The position numbers and the translations under genes were made by a program. From the NCBI GenBank assembly GCA_046154645.1, contig JBJXDZ010000122.1, positions 1 through 64,000 of the forward strand: a DNA stretch of 64,000 bases, written 5' to 3'. Source of the DNA: Ga0077555 sp046154645. Its GTDB lineage: Bacteria > Pseudomonadota > Alphaproteobacteria > Rhizobiales > Hyphomicrobiaceae. The notes beneath the pieces were generated by a model. That model made no database searches, was not told where the DNA came from, and saw nothing but the letters and a program-made list of their open reading frames with translations. Positions 1 through 9,000 of the stretch are shown here, piece by piece. Positions within the stretch are counted from its first letter, which is position 1. Each line of letters begins with the position of its first letter.

Positions 1-385
1 TGGCCCGAACCCTAAGTTTGGCCAGCGTCGCCGAACCGACGCGATCAGGTCAAGTCCGGAAGTCGAGCCTGTTTCGTGCCCAGATTTTCCGCTGGTAGGG
101 GTCGACCGACCGTGGCAGCATCGTGCGTACGTCTACGGCCCCTGACCCGTTCCGGACTCAGTGCCGGCGCTCAACACTTGTGTTGCAACGAGAGCGAACC
201 ATTGCTCAGCACGTGATGCACCGCAACATTTCGTTCGCGATGGCCGGTGAGAGGTCATCGTCCGGTTGACCACCGAGACCCTTTACGTTCCGGTTTTCAA
301 TTAGGGCCGTATCCGGACCAAGAGCGTTGGTATGACTTTGTGCAGTGTGGCGGTATGGGCACATGTTTTGGGTGCCGCCTTGAGA
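1..385. other. Stretch without a recognisable gene
   Basis: I see no convincing coding region between the window start and the end of the DUF2478 gene. A short perfect inverted repeat, CAACAC-TT-GTGTTG, lies at 172-185 and could be an operator or chance. Open frames here have no recognisable protein features. Confidence 0.4.
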
Positions 386-1030
386 TCAAGCAGTCGACCT
401 CGATCTCGATTCCCAGGTCTCCAATGGCGGTAAGGAGCGGTTCACGATTCCTGAAACTCCGAGCTGCGCGTAAAGCTCGTCGATGTCGGATGCAAGCTCC
501 CCGACCGGAACATTACTGGATAGCGTCGCTGAGAACTGCTGCCATGGGTCGAGATTGCGCGCGGGCACAGCGATAAGGATCGGGATGGCGTGATCGATGG
601 CTACGACCATCAAACGCCTAAATCCTCGCCCCTCGGCTTCGGTCTTGCCGAACTTGTTGATGATCAGCAGATCCGGCCGGTTCTCCAGCGCCCCGGTTGC
701 CAGTGATTCCGCACGCGCAAGCTCTTGAACATTAAGCATGCACCCGCGGGCGTTAGGTCCACGATCCTCAGAAATGGTCACACGCTCCCCGCTGGCGATC
801 TCCTCGAGGATCATGTCGCAGCGAGAGCGATCTCCTCGCGGCCTCTTGATCTCGATGAAACCGACGACTGAACGTCCGCCGGCAATCAGATGATCGGCGA
901 TGCGTCGTATGACGTGATCGACCGGCTGGCCGTCGGCGTAGATGATGGCGGTGATCGGAGCCAAGTCTATCGGTCCTTGTCCTGATGAGGCTGGGGCGGC
1001 AGTGAGTGCGTCACCGGCGATTGACAGCAT
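386..1030 (-). CDS. DUF2478 domain protein (putative NTPase of Mo/nitrate loci)
   Basis: A 214-residue protein matching my recollection of DUF2478, a family often encoded near molybdate transport or molybdoenzyme genes; its biochemical role is not established. The core starts near residue 26 with a hydrophobic strand (ITAIIYADG), then a helix and a second strand (SVVGFIEIKR), and a later strand (DLLIINKFGKTEAEGRGFR). This layout resembles P-loop-like NTPase folds, although the usual GxxxxGK is absent. The ATG at 1030 overlaps the carbonic anhydrase gene by 64 bases. A TTG at 964, just past that gene's stop and preceded by AAGGA, is an attractive alternative start. It is the last gene of the nar operon, so a job in cofactor supply for NarG is an inference. 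Confidence 0.7.
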   Translation of the reverse strand: MLSIAGDALTAAPASSGQGPIDLAPITAIIYADGQPVDHVIRRIADHLIAGGRSVVGFIEIKRPRGDRSRCDMILEEIASGERVTISEDRGPNARGCMLNVQELARAESLATGALENRPDLLIINKFGKTEAEGRGFRRLMVVAIDHAIPILIAVPARNLDPWQQFSATLSSNVPVGELASDIDELYAQLGVSGIVNRSLPPLETWESRSRSTA

Positions 1031-1755
1031 GGAGCTGTCGTTGCCCAAGACGCTTCGCCGCCAAACGCCGCCATAGCCTGACGCCGCAAGGCGCTGACCG
1101 GCTCGACGGGATTTTGCACTCGCGCATCGATCGTGGGAAGCGCGTCGCGTTGCTCGATCGAGGACAAGTGCGGCCCGAGATCTCGCAGCAGCCCGTCGTG
1201 GATCGCATAGATCCAGCCATGCAGATGCAGCGGCTGTCCTCGAAGCCAGGCATTCTCCACGATCGGCGTCGCCGCGACACGACGCACCTGCATCTCGATG
1301 TTGATCTCGCACATCAGATCGAGCCGCCGGGCCACATCACCTGCTGCATCGAAGGTCGCGCGGTGTTTCTGGTGCAGCATGGAGATCGGCTGCAGCCAGT
1401 GATCGAGCAGGGCATTGCGCTCGGTTGTCAGTGCGCGGGCGACACCCCCGCAGCCGTAGTGGCCACAGACGATGATGTGTGCGACGCCGAGGTGGTTCAC
1501 GGCGAACTCGAGAACGGACAGGATGTTGAGGTCGCTGGTATGCACGATATTGGCGATGTTGCGATGGACGAACACCTCGCCTGGATCCAGCCCGAGCACG
1601 TCGTTTGCCGTGACGCGGCTGTCCGAGCAGCCGATCCACAGATAGCGCGGCGACTGCTGCTCGGCCATGCGCCGGAAATAGTCAGGATCGTCGCGGGTCT
1701 TTCCGCTGGCCCATCGCACGTTCTGATCGAGCAGATGATCGAGTGTGGCTGACAT
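967..1755 (-). CDS. Beta-class carbonic anhydrase
   Basis: Cytoplasmic zinc enzyme interconverting CO2 and bicarbonate, 262 residues. The zinc site is clear: CSDSR supplies the first Cys and the Asp-Arg dyad, and HYGCGG supplies the His and second Cys. The order of motifs (WIGCSDSRV, FVHRNIANIV, VCGHYGCGGV) is that of bacterial beta-CAs, and the length is slightly above usual owing to a low-complexity C-terminal tail. I chose the ATG at 1755 because the family begins at this point and GGGAG lies upstream; the frame continues farther but with atypical composition. It sits in the same orientation as the nar genes, downstream of narI, ppiC and a small unknown gene. A link to pH or bicarbonate balance during denitrification is inference only. 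Confidence 0.93.
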   Translation of the reverse strand: MSATLDHLLDQNVRWASGKTRDDPDYFRRMAEQQSPRYLWIGCSDSRVTANDVLGLDPGEVFVHRNIANIVHTSDLNILSVLEFAVNHLGVAHIIVCGHYGCGGVARALTTERNALLDHWLQPISMLHQKHRATFDAAGDVARRLDLMCEINIEMQVRRVAATPIVENAWLRGQPLHLHGWIYAIHDGLLRDLGPHLSSIEQRDALPTIDARVQNPVEPVSALRRQAMAAFGGEASWATTAPCCQSPVTHSLPPQPHQDKDR

Positions 1756-1832
1756 GAGATCTGCACTCCCCGTCGCGCACTCGCGCCCGTACTTGCCGCG
1801 TTCGACTGCCCGCCTTGTCGGCGAAGGCGCAC

Positions 1833-2159
1833 TCAAGGATGGCAGGAGCAACCGCCGGACTGGGGCATGGCCTCGGCCGCCGTGTCGCGGACAATCGACC
1901 AGCGCACCATGGTCGTCACGCAGGTCGCCGCCGGAGACGGTGATTTCTCCAGCAGCGTCATGAGCCGCAGCCAATCCTCGTCCGATGCGAGCCGGGCAAA
2001 TCGCTGTGTGGCGCCGGACACGTATTCACCAACGCCTTCTTTATGTGGCAAACGCGCGGCTTCGACCTCTGCCAGCAGAACGATGTCCCCGAGCGACAAC
2101 AGGGCCGCAGCGGCCGCGTCCTCGTCCTGCACCTCCTTCAAGATGGCGCCAAGCAGCAT
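1833..2159 (-). CDS. Conserved-looking hypothetical protein in the nar operon
   Basis: A 108-residue protein that I do not recognise. It is Ala/Glu/Leu-rich and probably helical, with no signal peptide or membrane segment. Its stop and start fit tightly between the parvulin gene (8-bp gap) and the carbonic anhydrase gene (77-bp gap), all on one strand. A TGAGG motif precedes the ATG. Such placement suggests a soluble accessory protein co-transcribed with the nitrate reductase genes, but no function can be assigned. Confidence 0.65.
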   Translation of the reverse strand: MLLGAILKEVQDEDAAAAALLSLGDIVLLAEVEAARLPHKEGVGEYVSGATQRFARLASDEDWLRLMTLLEKSPSPAATCVTTMVRWSIVRDTAAEAMPQSGGCSCHP

Positions 2160-2166
2160 GATTGCC

Positions 2167-3009
2167 TCACTGTACGAGGGGCGTGTTCGAGCCTGCGAGG
2201 TCGATACCGGTGATGACCGCGCGGCCGGCGATGACTGAAATGTACTGCCGGATGGCCGTGCGCCTGACGTGCTCGGCGAGATACGCGCTGATCTTGTCCT
2301 GCACTATCTCGAAGGGCAGCTGGCGTCCCTCCACGCGATGGTTCACACGCACGACGTGGTAGCCGTAACGGCTGGCAATCGGTTCAGCATGCAGCGTGCC
2401 GACGGGAACTCCGGCCACGGCCTTCTCGAATTCCGGCACTGTCTGGCCTGGACTGATCTGGCCGAGATTACCGTCGACCTCGCGTGACGGGCAATCCGAT
2501 TCCTCCCGGGCCAAGCGGCCGAACTGCTCGGGCGTATTGGCGAGTGCCTCGATGAGAGCGCGGGCGCGGCGCTGCGCCGTCTCACGTGCTGCGGTGTCGC
2601 GCGGGTCCGCTGCAATCAGTATGTGCGATACTTCGCACAGATCGACCGAACGAAAGCGCCGCATGTTTTGGGTATAGTAGCGGCGGCAGGTGGCCTCGTC
2701 CGGTTCGGGCGTTTCAACCTCTTGCTCGATGACGGCTCGAACCAGCGCCTCATCGTCGGTCTCCCGACGCCCTTCGTCATCCGTTAATGGCTCCGGCTGC
2801 ATGGAGAGTGCACGCGACTGCTGAAGTAACAATTCGCGGATAGCCAGCGCGCGAGCTGCAGAAAGCCATGCCTCGGTCGGTTTGCGCGACGGGTGGTTCT
2901 GCGTTTCCCGCGATATTGCGGCGCGCGAGATCTCCACGCCGTTGACGGTTACGGACTTGGGCTTGATCGCAATAACCGGCTTGATGGCACAGGCTGATTT
3001 GGCGTCCAT
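2167..3009 (-). CDS. Parvulin-type peptidyl-prolyl isomerase (PpiC/NifM-like)
   Basis: 280-residue protein with an N-terminal helical region and a rotamase domain at about residues 120-230. The domain shows the parvulin pattern: SHILIAADP, then a FGRLAREESDCPS segment, GNLGQISPGQTVPEFEKAV and a final YGYHVVRVNHR strand. There is no clear signal peptide, so it is probably cytoplasmic, like NifM-type folding helpers. Parvulins are known neighbours of narGHJI in several denitrifiers. The gene begins 6 bases after narI ends, so it very likely helps folding or maturation of the nitrate reductase; that role is inferred from context. Confidence 0.88.
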   Translation of the reverse strand: MDAKSACAIKPVIAIKPKSVTVNGVEISRAAISRETQNHPSRKPTEAWLSAARALAIRELLLQQSRALSMQPEPLTDDEGRRETDDEALVRAVIEQEVETPEPDEATCRRYYTQNMRRFRSVDLCEVSHILIAADPRDTAARETAQRRARALIEALANTPEQFGRLAREESDCPSREVDGNLGQISPGQTVPEFEKAVAGVPVGTLHAEPIASRYGYHVVRVNHRVEGRQLPFEIVQDKISAYLAEHVRRTAIRQYISVIAGRAVITGIDLAGSNTPLVQ

Positions 3010-3015
3010 GGCTCG

Positions 3016-3747
3016 CTACTCCGCCGGATGTTGAGAAGAACGGCGGCTGGCGGCAGCCGTCAGATCGCGGCGAGTCCGCACGACCTGATAGCCGCGACGG
3101 CCGAGATACCAGACCGGCGCCGACCAGATGTGCACCAACCGCGAGAACGGGAAGAGCAGGAAAATCGTCATGCCCAGCACGAGATGCACGAGGTACGGCC
3201 AATCCAATCCTTGCAGCGTTTTGGCGTCGACAGGCTGCACGGTGAGTATCCCCTGCGCCCAGGCCGAGAGCGTCAGCATGACCGCGCCGTCGGAGTGAGC
3301 GAACGAGAACGGCAGCGTCAAGAGTCCGATGCTGAGCTGCACCCACAGAATGATCAGAACGGCCAGATCCATGTATGTCGACGTCTGACGCACGCGCACA
3401 TCGAACAAGCGGCGATGCAGGAGCAGCGTCAGACCGATGAAACAGACGATTCCAGCAATCCCGCCTGCGACAATGGCGATAAACTGTTTTTGCTCCACGG
3501 TCACGAACAGCGTGTAGATGGCCTTCGGCGTCAGCAGCCCAACCGTGTGTCCGAGCAGCAGAAACAAAATACCGACATGGAACATGTTGGAACCCCAGGC
3601 GAGTTGCCTGCGGCGCAGGAGCTGGCTGGAACTTGCCCTCCAGGTATACTGCTCGCGATCGAAGCGGATCAGACTGCCGAAGATGAAGGCGGACAAGCAG
3701 ACGTAGGGGTACCAGACGAATAGAATGTGAAAGATCGAGTCGCGCAT
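3016..3747 (-). CDS. narI: Respiratory nitrate reductase gamma subunit (cytochrome b)
   Basis: Membrane diheme b-type cytochrome that takes electrons from quinol and passes them to NarH. The 243-residue length is typical, with about five transmembrane helices. Four histidines match the heme ligands of E. coli NarI: H57 and H67 in the second helix (NMFHVGILFLLLGH), and H188 and H206 in the last (YLVHLVLG, RLVHIWSAP). The N-terminus (HILFVWYPYVCLSAFIFGS) is characteristic. It starts 4 bases after narJ ends, so it is part of the narGHJI transcript. Confidence 0.97.
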   Translation of the reverse strand: MRDSIFHILFVWYPYVCLSAFIFGSLIRFDREQYTWRASSSQLLRRRQLAWGSNMFHVGILFLLLGHTVGLLTPKAIYTLFVTVEQKQFIAIVAGGIAGIVCFIGLTLLLHRRLFDVRVRQTSTYMDLAVLIILWVQLSIGLLTLPFSFAHSDGAVMLTLSAWAQGILTVQPVDAKTLQGLDWPYLVHLVLGMTIFLLFPFSRLVHIWSAPVWYLGRRGYQVVRTRRDLTAAASRRSSQHPAE

Positions 3748-3750
3748 GGC

Positions 3751-4512
3751 TCAGGCTCCTGGACGGGTGGTTTTGCCGGCATGGCTGATGACAGTTCGAG
3801 GGCCTGTGGCCGGGGCGGGGCTCATCCCGGGTGCAGGCCGGTTTATCTGGCGCAGCTTCGAACCGAGGCTGGCCTTCCCGCAGGCATCGCTTGCCGAACC
3901 TGGACCAAACAGCACCTCCTCTTCGGCCCATGCGGCGTCGAGCGCCTCCAGGTCGTCGGGCTCCGGGTCGGGCTCGGCCAGCAAGCGCGCGATCATTCCG
4001 GCATCGGGTTTGACCTTGCCGAGTTTTACGAGAGCGCCGAATACCGCCTCGTAAGGTGAGCGGCGCTTTCTCAGTCGTTCACGGAGCGCGGCGAACACAT
4101 GGGTCGGCTGTCCGATCAGCTCGATCGCCTCGGCGGGCTTTCTGGTGGAGGCGAATTCAAGGAACAGTGGAAGGAAATCCGGCAGCTCTTTCGTTGTCGG
4201 CACGTGCCCGCCGTCCTCATAGACCTTGATGAGGTCGACCATGGCCTGACCACGATCGCGGCTCTCGCCGTGGACGTGCTCGAACAGATGCAGCGACAGC
4301 GAGCGGGTGCGATCGAACAGAAGGATATAGCGCTCTTGCGCATCCATCAGGTCGGCATTGGCGAGATCGTCGATCAGTCCCTGAATTGCCGAGCGCTCGG
4401 ACCTGCCCAGAATTGATTCGCGGTCGAGGACGGCTGCGATTTCATCTCGTGCGGCAACGAGCTCTTCAGTCGGATAGGACAGAAGAGCCGACAGTACCTT
4501 AAGCGTTTTCAT
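3751..4512 (-). CDS. narJ: Nitrate reductase assembly chaperone (delta subunit)
   Basis: Cytoplasmic TorD/NarJ-family chaperone needed for molybdenum cofactor and Fe-S insertion into NarG before membrane attachment; not part of the final enzyme. 253 residues. The N-terminal LSALLSYPTEEL and the central LHLFEHVHGESRDRGQAMVDL are the classic NarJ signature. The C-terminal ~40 residues are a variable, Pro-rich extension. The ATG at 4512 shares one base with the narH stop (TGATG), implying translational coupling; the same frame is open upstream, but that part lies inside narH. Confidence 0.96.
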   Translation of the reverse strand: MKTLKVLSALLSYPTEELVAARDEIAAVLDRESILGRSERSAIQGLIDDLANADLMDAQERYILLFDRTRSLSLHLFEHVHGESRDRGQAMVDLIKVYEDGGHVPTTKELPDFLPLFLEFASTRKPAEAIELIGQPTHVFAALRERLRKRRSPYEAVFGALVKLGKVKPDAGMIARLLAEPDPEPDDLEALDAAWAEEEVLFGPGSASDACGKASLGSKLRQINRPAPGMSPAPATGPRTVISHAGKTTRPGA

Positions 4513-6038
4513 CAGTAGGACCCCACCTTCGGCTTGTCGTTCTTCAGCTTGATGCCGCCGAACAGGTTGACCTCGCGGTCGCTCGGCAGGCAGCCGTCGC
4601 CGAAGGAAAAACCGCACTGGCCGCGCAACTCGTAGGCGTTCTCGGTGGCTTCGCGATGAGTGGTCGGAATGACGAAACGGTCCTCGTAATTCGCGATTGC
4701 CATGAGGTGATACATGTCCTCGATCTGCCGGCCCGAGAGGCCGACCCGCTTGGCAATCGCTTCGTCGATGACGCCGTCGACGGTCTTGGCCCGCATGTAG
4801 GCGCGCATGGCGAGCATGCGCTCGAGGCCGCGGGCAATCGGCTCCTCCTCGCCCGCGGTCAGCAAGTTGGCGAGATACCTCAACGGTATGCGGAGCGAGC
4901 GTACATCGGGCATGCCGCCATCGATCCCCATCTTGCCGGCCTCGGCGGCAGCGGTGATCGGCGAAAGCGGGGGGACGTACCAGACCATCGGCAAGGTCCG
5001 GTACTCTGGGTGGAGAGGGAAGGCGACTTTCCATTCCATCGCCATCTTGTAGATGGGCGAGTCGCGCGCGGCCTCGAGCCAGCTTTCGGCAATGCCGTCA
5101 CGACGAGCCTGCGCGATGACGGCGGGATCATTGGGATCGAGAAAGATCTTCATCTGCGCTTCATAGAGACCCTGCTCGGAAGGAACGCTCGCCGCTTCCT
5201 CGATGCGGTCGGCGTCGTAGAGCATGGGACCGAGATAGCGGATGCGGCCGACGCAGGTCTCCGAGCACACGGTGGGCTCCCCCGCCTCGATGCGCGGGTA
5301 GCAGAAGATACATTTCTCCGACTTGCCGCTCGACCAGTTGAAATAGATCTTTTTGTATGGGCAGGCCGATACACACATCCGCCAACCCCGGCACTTGTCC
5401 TGGTCGATCAGGACGATTCCGTCCTCCTCGCGTTTGTAGATCGCGCCGGACGGGCAGGCGGCGGCACACGCGGGGTTGAGGCAGTGCTCGCACAGTCGCG
5501 GCAGGTACATCATGAAGGTGTTTTCGAACTGGCCGTAGATCTCCTTTTGGATGCCATCGAAATTCGCATCGATGGATCGCTTAGCGAACTCGCCACCGAG
5601 GATCTCCTCCCAGTTCGGACCCCAGTTTATTTTCTCCATACGCTCGCCCGTGATCAGCGAGCGCGGCCGGGCGGTCGGGAACGCCTCGAGTTCGGGCGCC
5701 TTCTGCAGGTGCTCGTAGTCGAACGTGAAGGGCTCGTAGTAGTCGTCGATCTCGGGCATGTCCGGATTGGCGAAGATGTGGGCGAGAATGCGCCACTTGC
5801 CGCCGAGTTTCGGCTCGATCTTGCCATTGCGCTTGCGCTTCCAGCCGCCGTTCCAGCGCTTCTGGTTCTCCCATTCCTTCGGATAGCCGATGCCGGGCTT
5901 GGTCTCGACGTTATTGAACCACGCGTATTCCATGCCTTCGCGATTGGTCCAGACGTTCTTGCATGTCACGGAGCAGGTATGACAGCCGATGCACTTATCG
6001 AGGTTCAACACCATCGCAATCTGAGCGCGGATCTTCAT
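4512..6038 (-). CDS. narH: Respiratory nitrate reductase beta subunit (Fe-S)
   Basis: Cytoplasmic iron-sulfur subunit linking NarI hemes to NarG. 508 residues, full length. Four Cys clusters are visible: C16-C19-C22-C26 at the N-terminus (CIGCHTCSVTCKN), CEHCLNPACAAACP, CRGWRMCVSACP, and CIFCYPRIEAGEPTVC. In the third cluster a Trp replaces one Cys, the hallmark of the [3Fe-4S] centre in NarH. The conserved NNVETKPGIGYPKEWENQ segment is intact. It starts 12 bases downstream of the narG stop. Confidence 0.98.
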   Translation of the reverse strand: MKIRAQIAMVLNLDKCIGCHTCSVTCKNVWTNREGMEYAWFNNVETKPGIGYPKEWENQKRWNGGWKRKRNGKIEPKLGGKWRILAHIFANPDMPEIDDYYEPFTFDYEHLQKAPELEAFPTARPRSLITGERMEKINWGPNWEEILGGEFAKRSIDANFDGIQKEIYGQFENTFMMYLPRLCEHCLNPACAAACPSGAIYKREEDGIVLIDQDKCRGWRMCVSACPYKKIYFNWSSGKSEKCIFCYPRIEAGEPTVCSETCVGRIRYLGPMLYDADRIEEAASVPSEQGLYEAQMKIFLDPNDPAVIAQARRDGIAESWLEAARDSPIYKMAMEWKVAFPLHPEYRTLPMVWYVPPLSPITAAAEAGKMGIDGGMPDVRSLRIPLRYLANLLTAGEEEPIARGLERMLAMRAYMRAKTVDGVIDEAIAKRVGLSGRQIEDMYHLMAIANYEDRFVIPTTHREATENAYELRGQCGFSFGDGCLPSDREVNLFGGIKLKNDKPKVGSY

Positions 6039-6050
6039 GAATTTTTCTCC

Positions 6051-9000
6051 TCACTCAGCTGCTGGGAGGCGGGCGGAACTCGCGACTTTGTCCGAGTAGG
6101 GCCGCTCCAGCCAGTCGACCGTCTTCACTTTGCGTATGATCACGAACTCGTCGCGATTGGTGCCGATCGTGCCGTAATAGTTGAAGTCGTAGGCCAGCTG
6201 CGCGTAACCGCCGATCATGTGGGTGGGGTTGAGAACGGCCCGCGTCACCGAATTGTGGATGCCGCCTCGATTGCCCGTCATCTCCGAGCCGGGCACGTTC
6301 ACGATCTTCTCCTGCGCGTGGTACATGAAGAGAGTTCCCTCCTTCATGCGCTGGGAGACCACGGCACGGGCAACGAGTGCGCCGTTGCTGTTGTAGGCCT
6401 CGACCCAGTCGTTATCGACAATTCCGGCTTTTGCGGCGTCGGTCTCGCTCAGCCAGACGATCGGCCCGCCGCGGGACAGAGTCAGCATCAGCAGGTTGTC
6501 GGTGTAGGTGGAGTGAATGCCCCATTTTTGGTGCGGCGTGATGAAGTTCAAAACGATCTGTTTGTGCCCGTTCGGCTTCAGGCTCATCACCGGACCGGTG
6601 GTCTTCAGATCGACAGGCGAACGATACACGCACAGCGAGGCGCCGAAGGCCCGCATCCACAAATGATCTTGATAGAGTTGCTGGCGGCCTGTGAGGGTGC
6701 GCCAGGGGATCAATTCGTGCACGTTGGTGTAGCCGGCGTTGTAGCAGACCTTCTCGCTCTCCAGGCCCGACCAGGTCGGTGCGGAAATGATCTTGCGAGG
6801 CTGGGCGACGACATCGCGAAAGCGGATTTTCTCGTCCTCTTTCGGCAACGCCAGATGCGCATGCTCTCGTCCGGTCGTCTTGGACAGCGCTTCCCAGGCC
6901 TTCACCGCAACCTCACCGTTGGTTTCCGGCGCCATCATCAATATGACCTCGGTCGCGTCGATGTCGCTGACGATGCGGGCAAGACCTTTGTTGGCACCGT
7001 CGGCATGGACACCGTTGAGCGTCTTGAGGTGTTCGACCTCGTGCTCGGTCTTCCAAGCCATTCCCTTGATGCCGTTGCCGATCTTTTCCATCAACGGACC
7101 GAGCGCGGTGAAGCGCTCATAGACGTGCGGGTAGTCGCGCTCGACCACAGCCACGACCGGCATGGTCTTGCCGGGGATCGGCTCGCACTCGCCCTTTTTC
7201 CAATCCTTGGGATCGAACGGCTGCGCGATTTCGTTGGCGCTGTCGTGCTTGATCGGATTGAGAACGACGTCTTGCTCGATGCCCAGAACCTCGGGCGCCA
7301 CCTTGGAGAACGCTTTCGCGATTCCCTTGTAAATCTCCCAATCCGACCGCGCTTCCCATGCCGGATCGACGGCACTGGTCAACGGATGGATGAACGGATG
7401 CATGTCCGAGGTGTTGAGATCGTTCTTCTCGTACCAGGTGGCTGTCGGCAGGACGATGTCGGAGTAGACGCAGGTGGTCGACATGCGGAAGTCAAGCGTC
7501 ACGAGGAGATCGAGTTTCCCTTCCGGAGCGTGCTCATGCCAGACGGCCTCCTTCGAGCGTGCTCGACCTTCGGCCCCCAGATCCTTGCCCAGTACGCCGT
7601 GCGAAGTGCCGAGCAGGTGCTTCAGGAAATACTCGTGCCCCTTGCCCGATGAGCCCAGCAGATTGGAGCGCCAAACGAAAAGGTTGCGCGGCCAGTTCTT
7701 GGGATTGTCCGGGTCCTCGCATGACATCTTCAGTGCGCCGCTCTTCAAGGACTTGGCGACGTAGTCCTTCGCCTCCATTCCACTGGCGGCGGCGTCCTTG
7801 GCCACTTGCAGTGGATTGGTCTGGAGTTGCGGCGCAGACGGCAACCATCCCATGCGCTCGGAGCGGATATTGTAGTCGATGATCGCGCCATCCCATGGTC
7901 CCGCCGGTGCGGTTGGCGACAAGAGATCGCCGACCTGCATCGTTTCGTAACGCCACTGATCAGTGTGCGCATACCAGCACGAGGTCGAGTTCTGCTGCCG
8001 CGGCGGGCGGCCCCAATCGAGCGCGAACGCGAGCGGTGCCCAGCCGGCCTGCGGGCGCAGTTTCTCCTGGCCGACGTAGTGCGCCCAACCGCCCCCCGAT
8101 TGGCCTACGCAGCCGCACATGACCAGCATGTTGATCACGCCTCGGTAGTTCATGTCGGCGTGATACCAGTGGTTCATCGCGGCGCCGATGATGATCATCG
8201 AGCGGCCTTTGGTCTTCTCCGCGTTGGTCGCGAACTCGCGAGCCACCTGGATGATCTTGTCGCGGCTGACGCCAGTGATCTTTTCTGCCCATGCCGGCGT
8301 GTAAGGCACGTCGTCGTCGAGCGACCTGGCAACATTGTCGCCGCCATAGCCGCAATCGACTCCATAGTTGGCCAGGAAAAGATCGTGCACGGATGCGACC
8401 AGCGTCTCGTCATCGCCAAGCTTCAGCTTCTTCACCGGCACCCGGCGCTTCAGGATGCTAGCGTGCTTTGTCGAGGCGAAGTGCTCATGCTCGATGTTGC
8501 CGAAGTAGGGAAATGCGACCTCGGCGATGCCGTCCTTGATGTCTGCGAGCGAAAGCCGGAGCCTGGCTGCCTCACCGCTGCTCGCCCTTTCCTCGAGATT
8601 CCACTTGCCGCTCTCACCCCAGCGAAAGCCGATGGTGCCGCGTGGAGCCACGATCTGTCCTGTGGCCTCATCGTAAGCGACGGTCTTCCATTCGGGATTG
8701 TTGGCCTCGTTCAGTCGTCCATCAAAATCGGAGGCGCGGACGAAGTGACCGGGTACAAGATTGTCGCCCTGCTTCACCAGTCGAACCAGCATCGGCATGT
8801 CTGAGTACTGACGAACATAGTCACGGAAGTATGGTACCTGCCTGTCGACGTGGTATTCCTTCAGGATCACGTGGCCCATCGCCATGGCCAACGCTGAATC
8901 CGTGCCCTGCTTCACAGAAAGCCAGATGTCGCCGAATTTCGAGGCTTCCGAGTAGTCGGGGCAGATGACGGCGCTCTTCATGCCGCGATAGCGCGCCTCG

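Noticed and set aside
4656..7652. Very long open frame opposite narH and narG
   Set aside because: It is antisense to two well-conserved genes, has no family features, and arises from codon bias in high-GC DNA.
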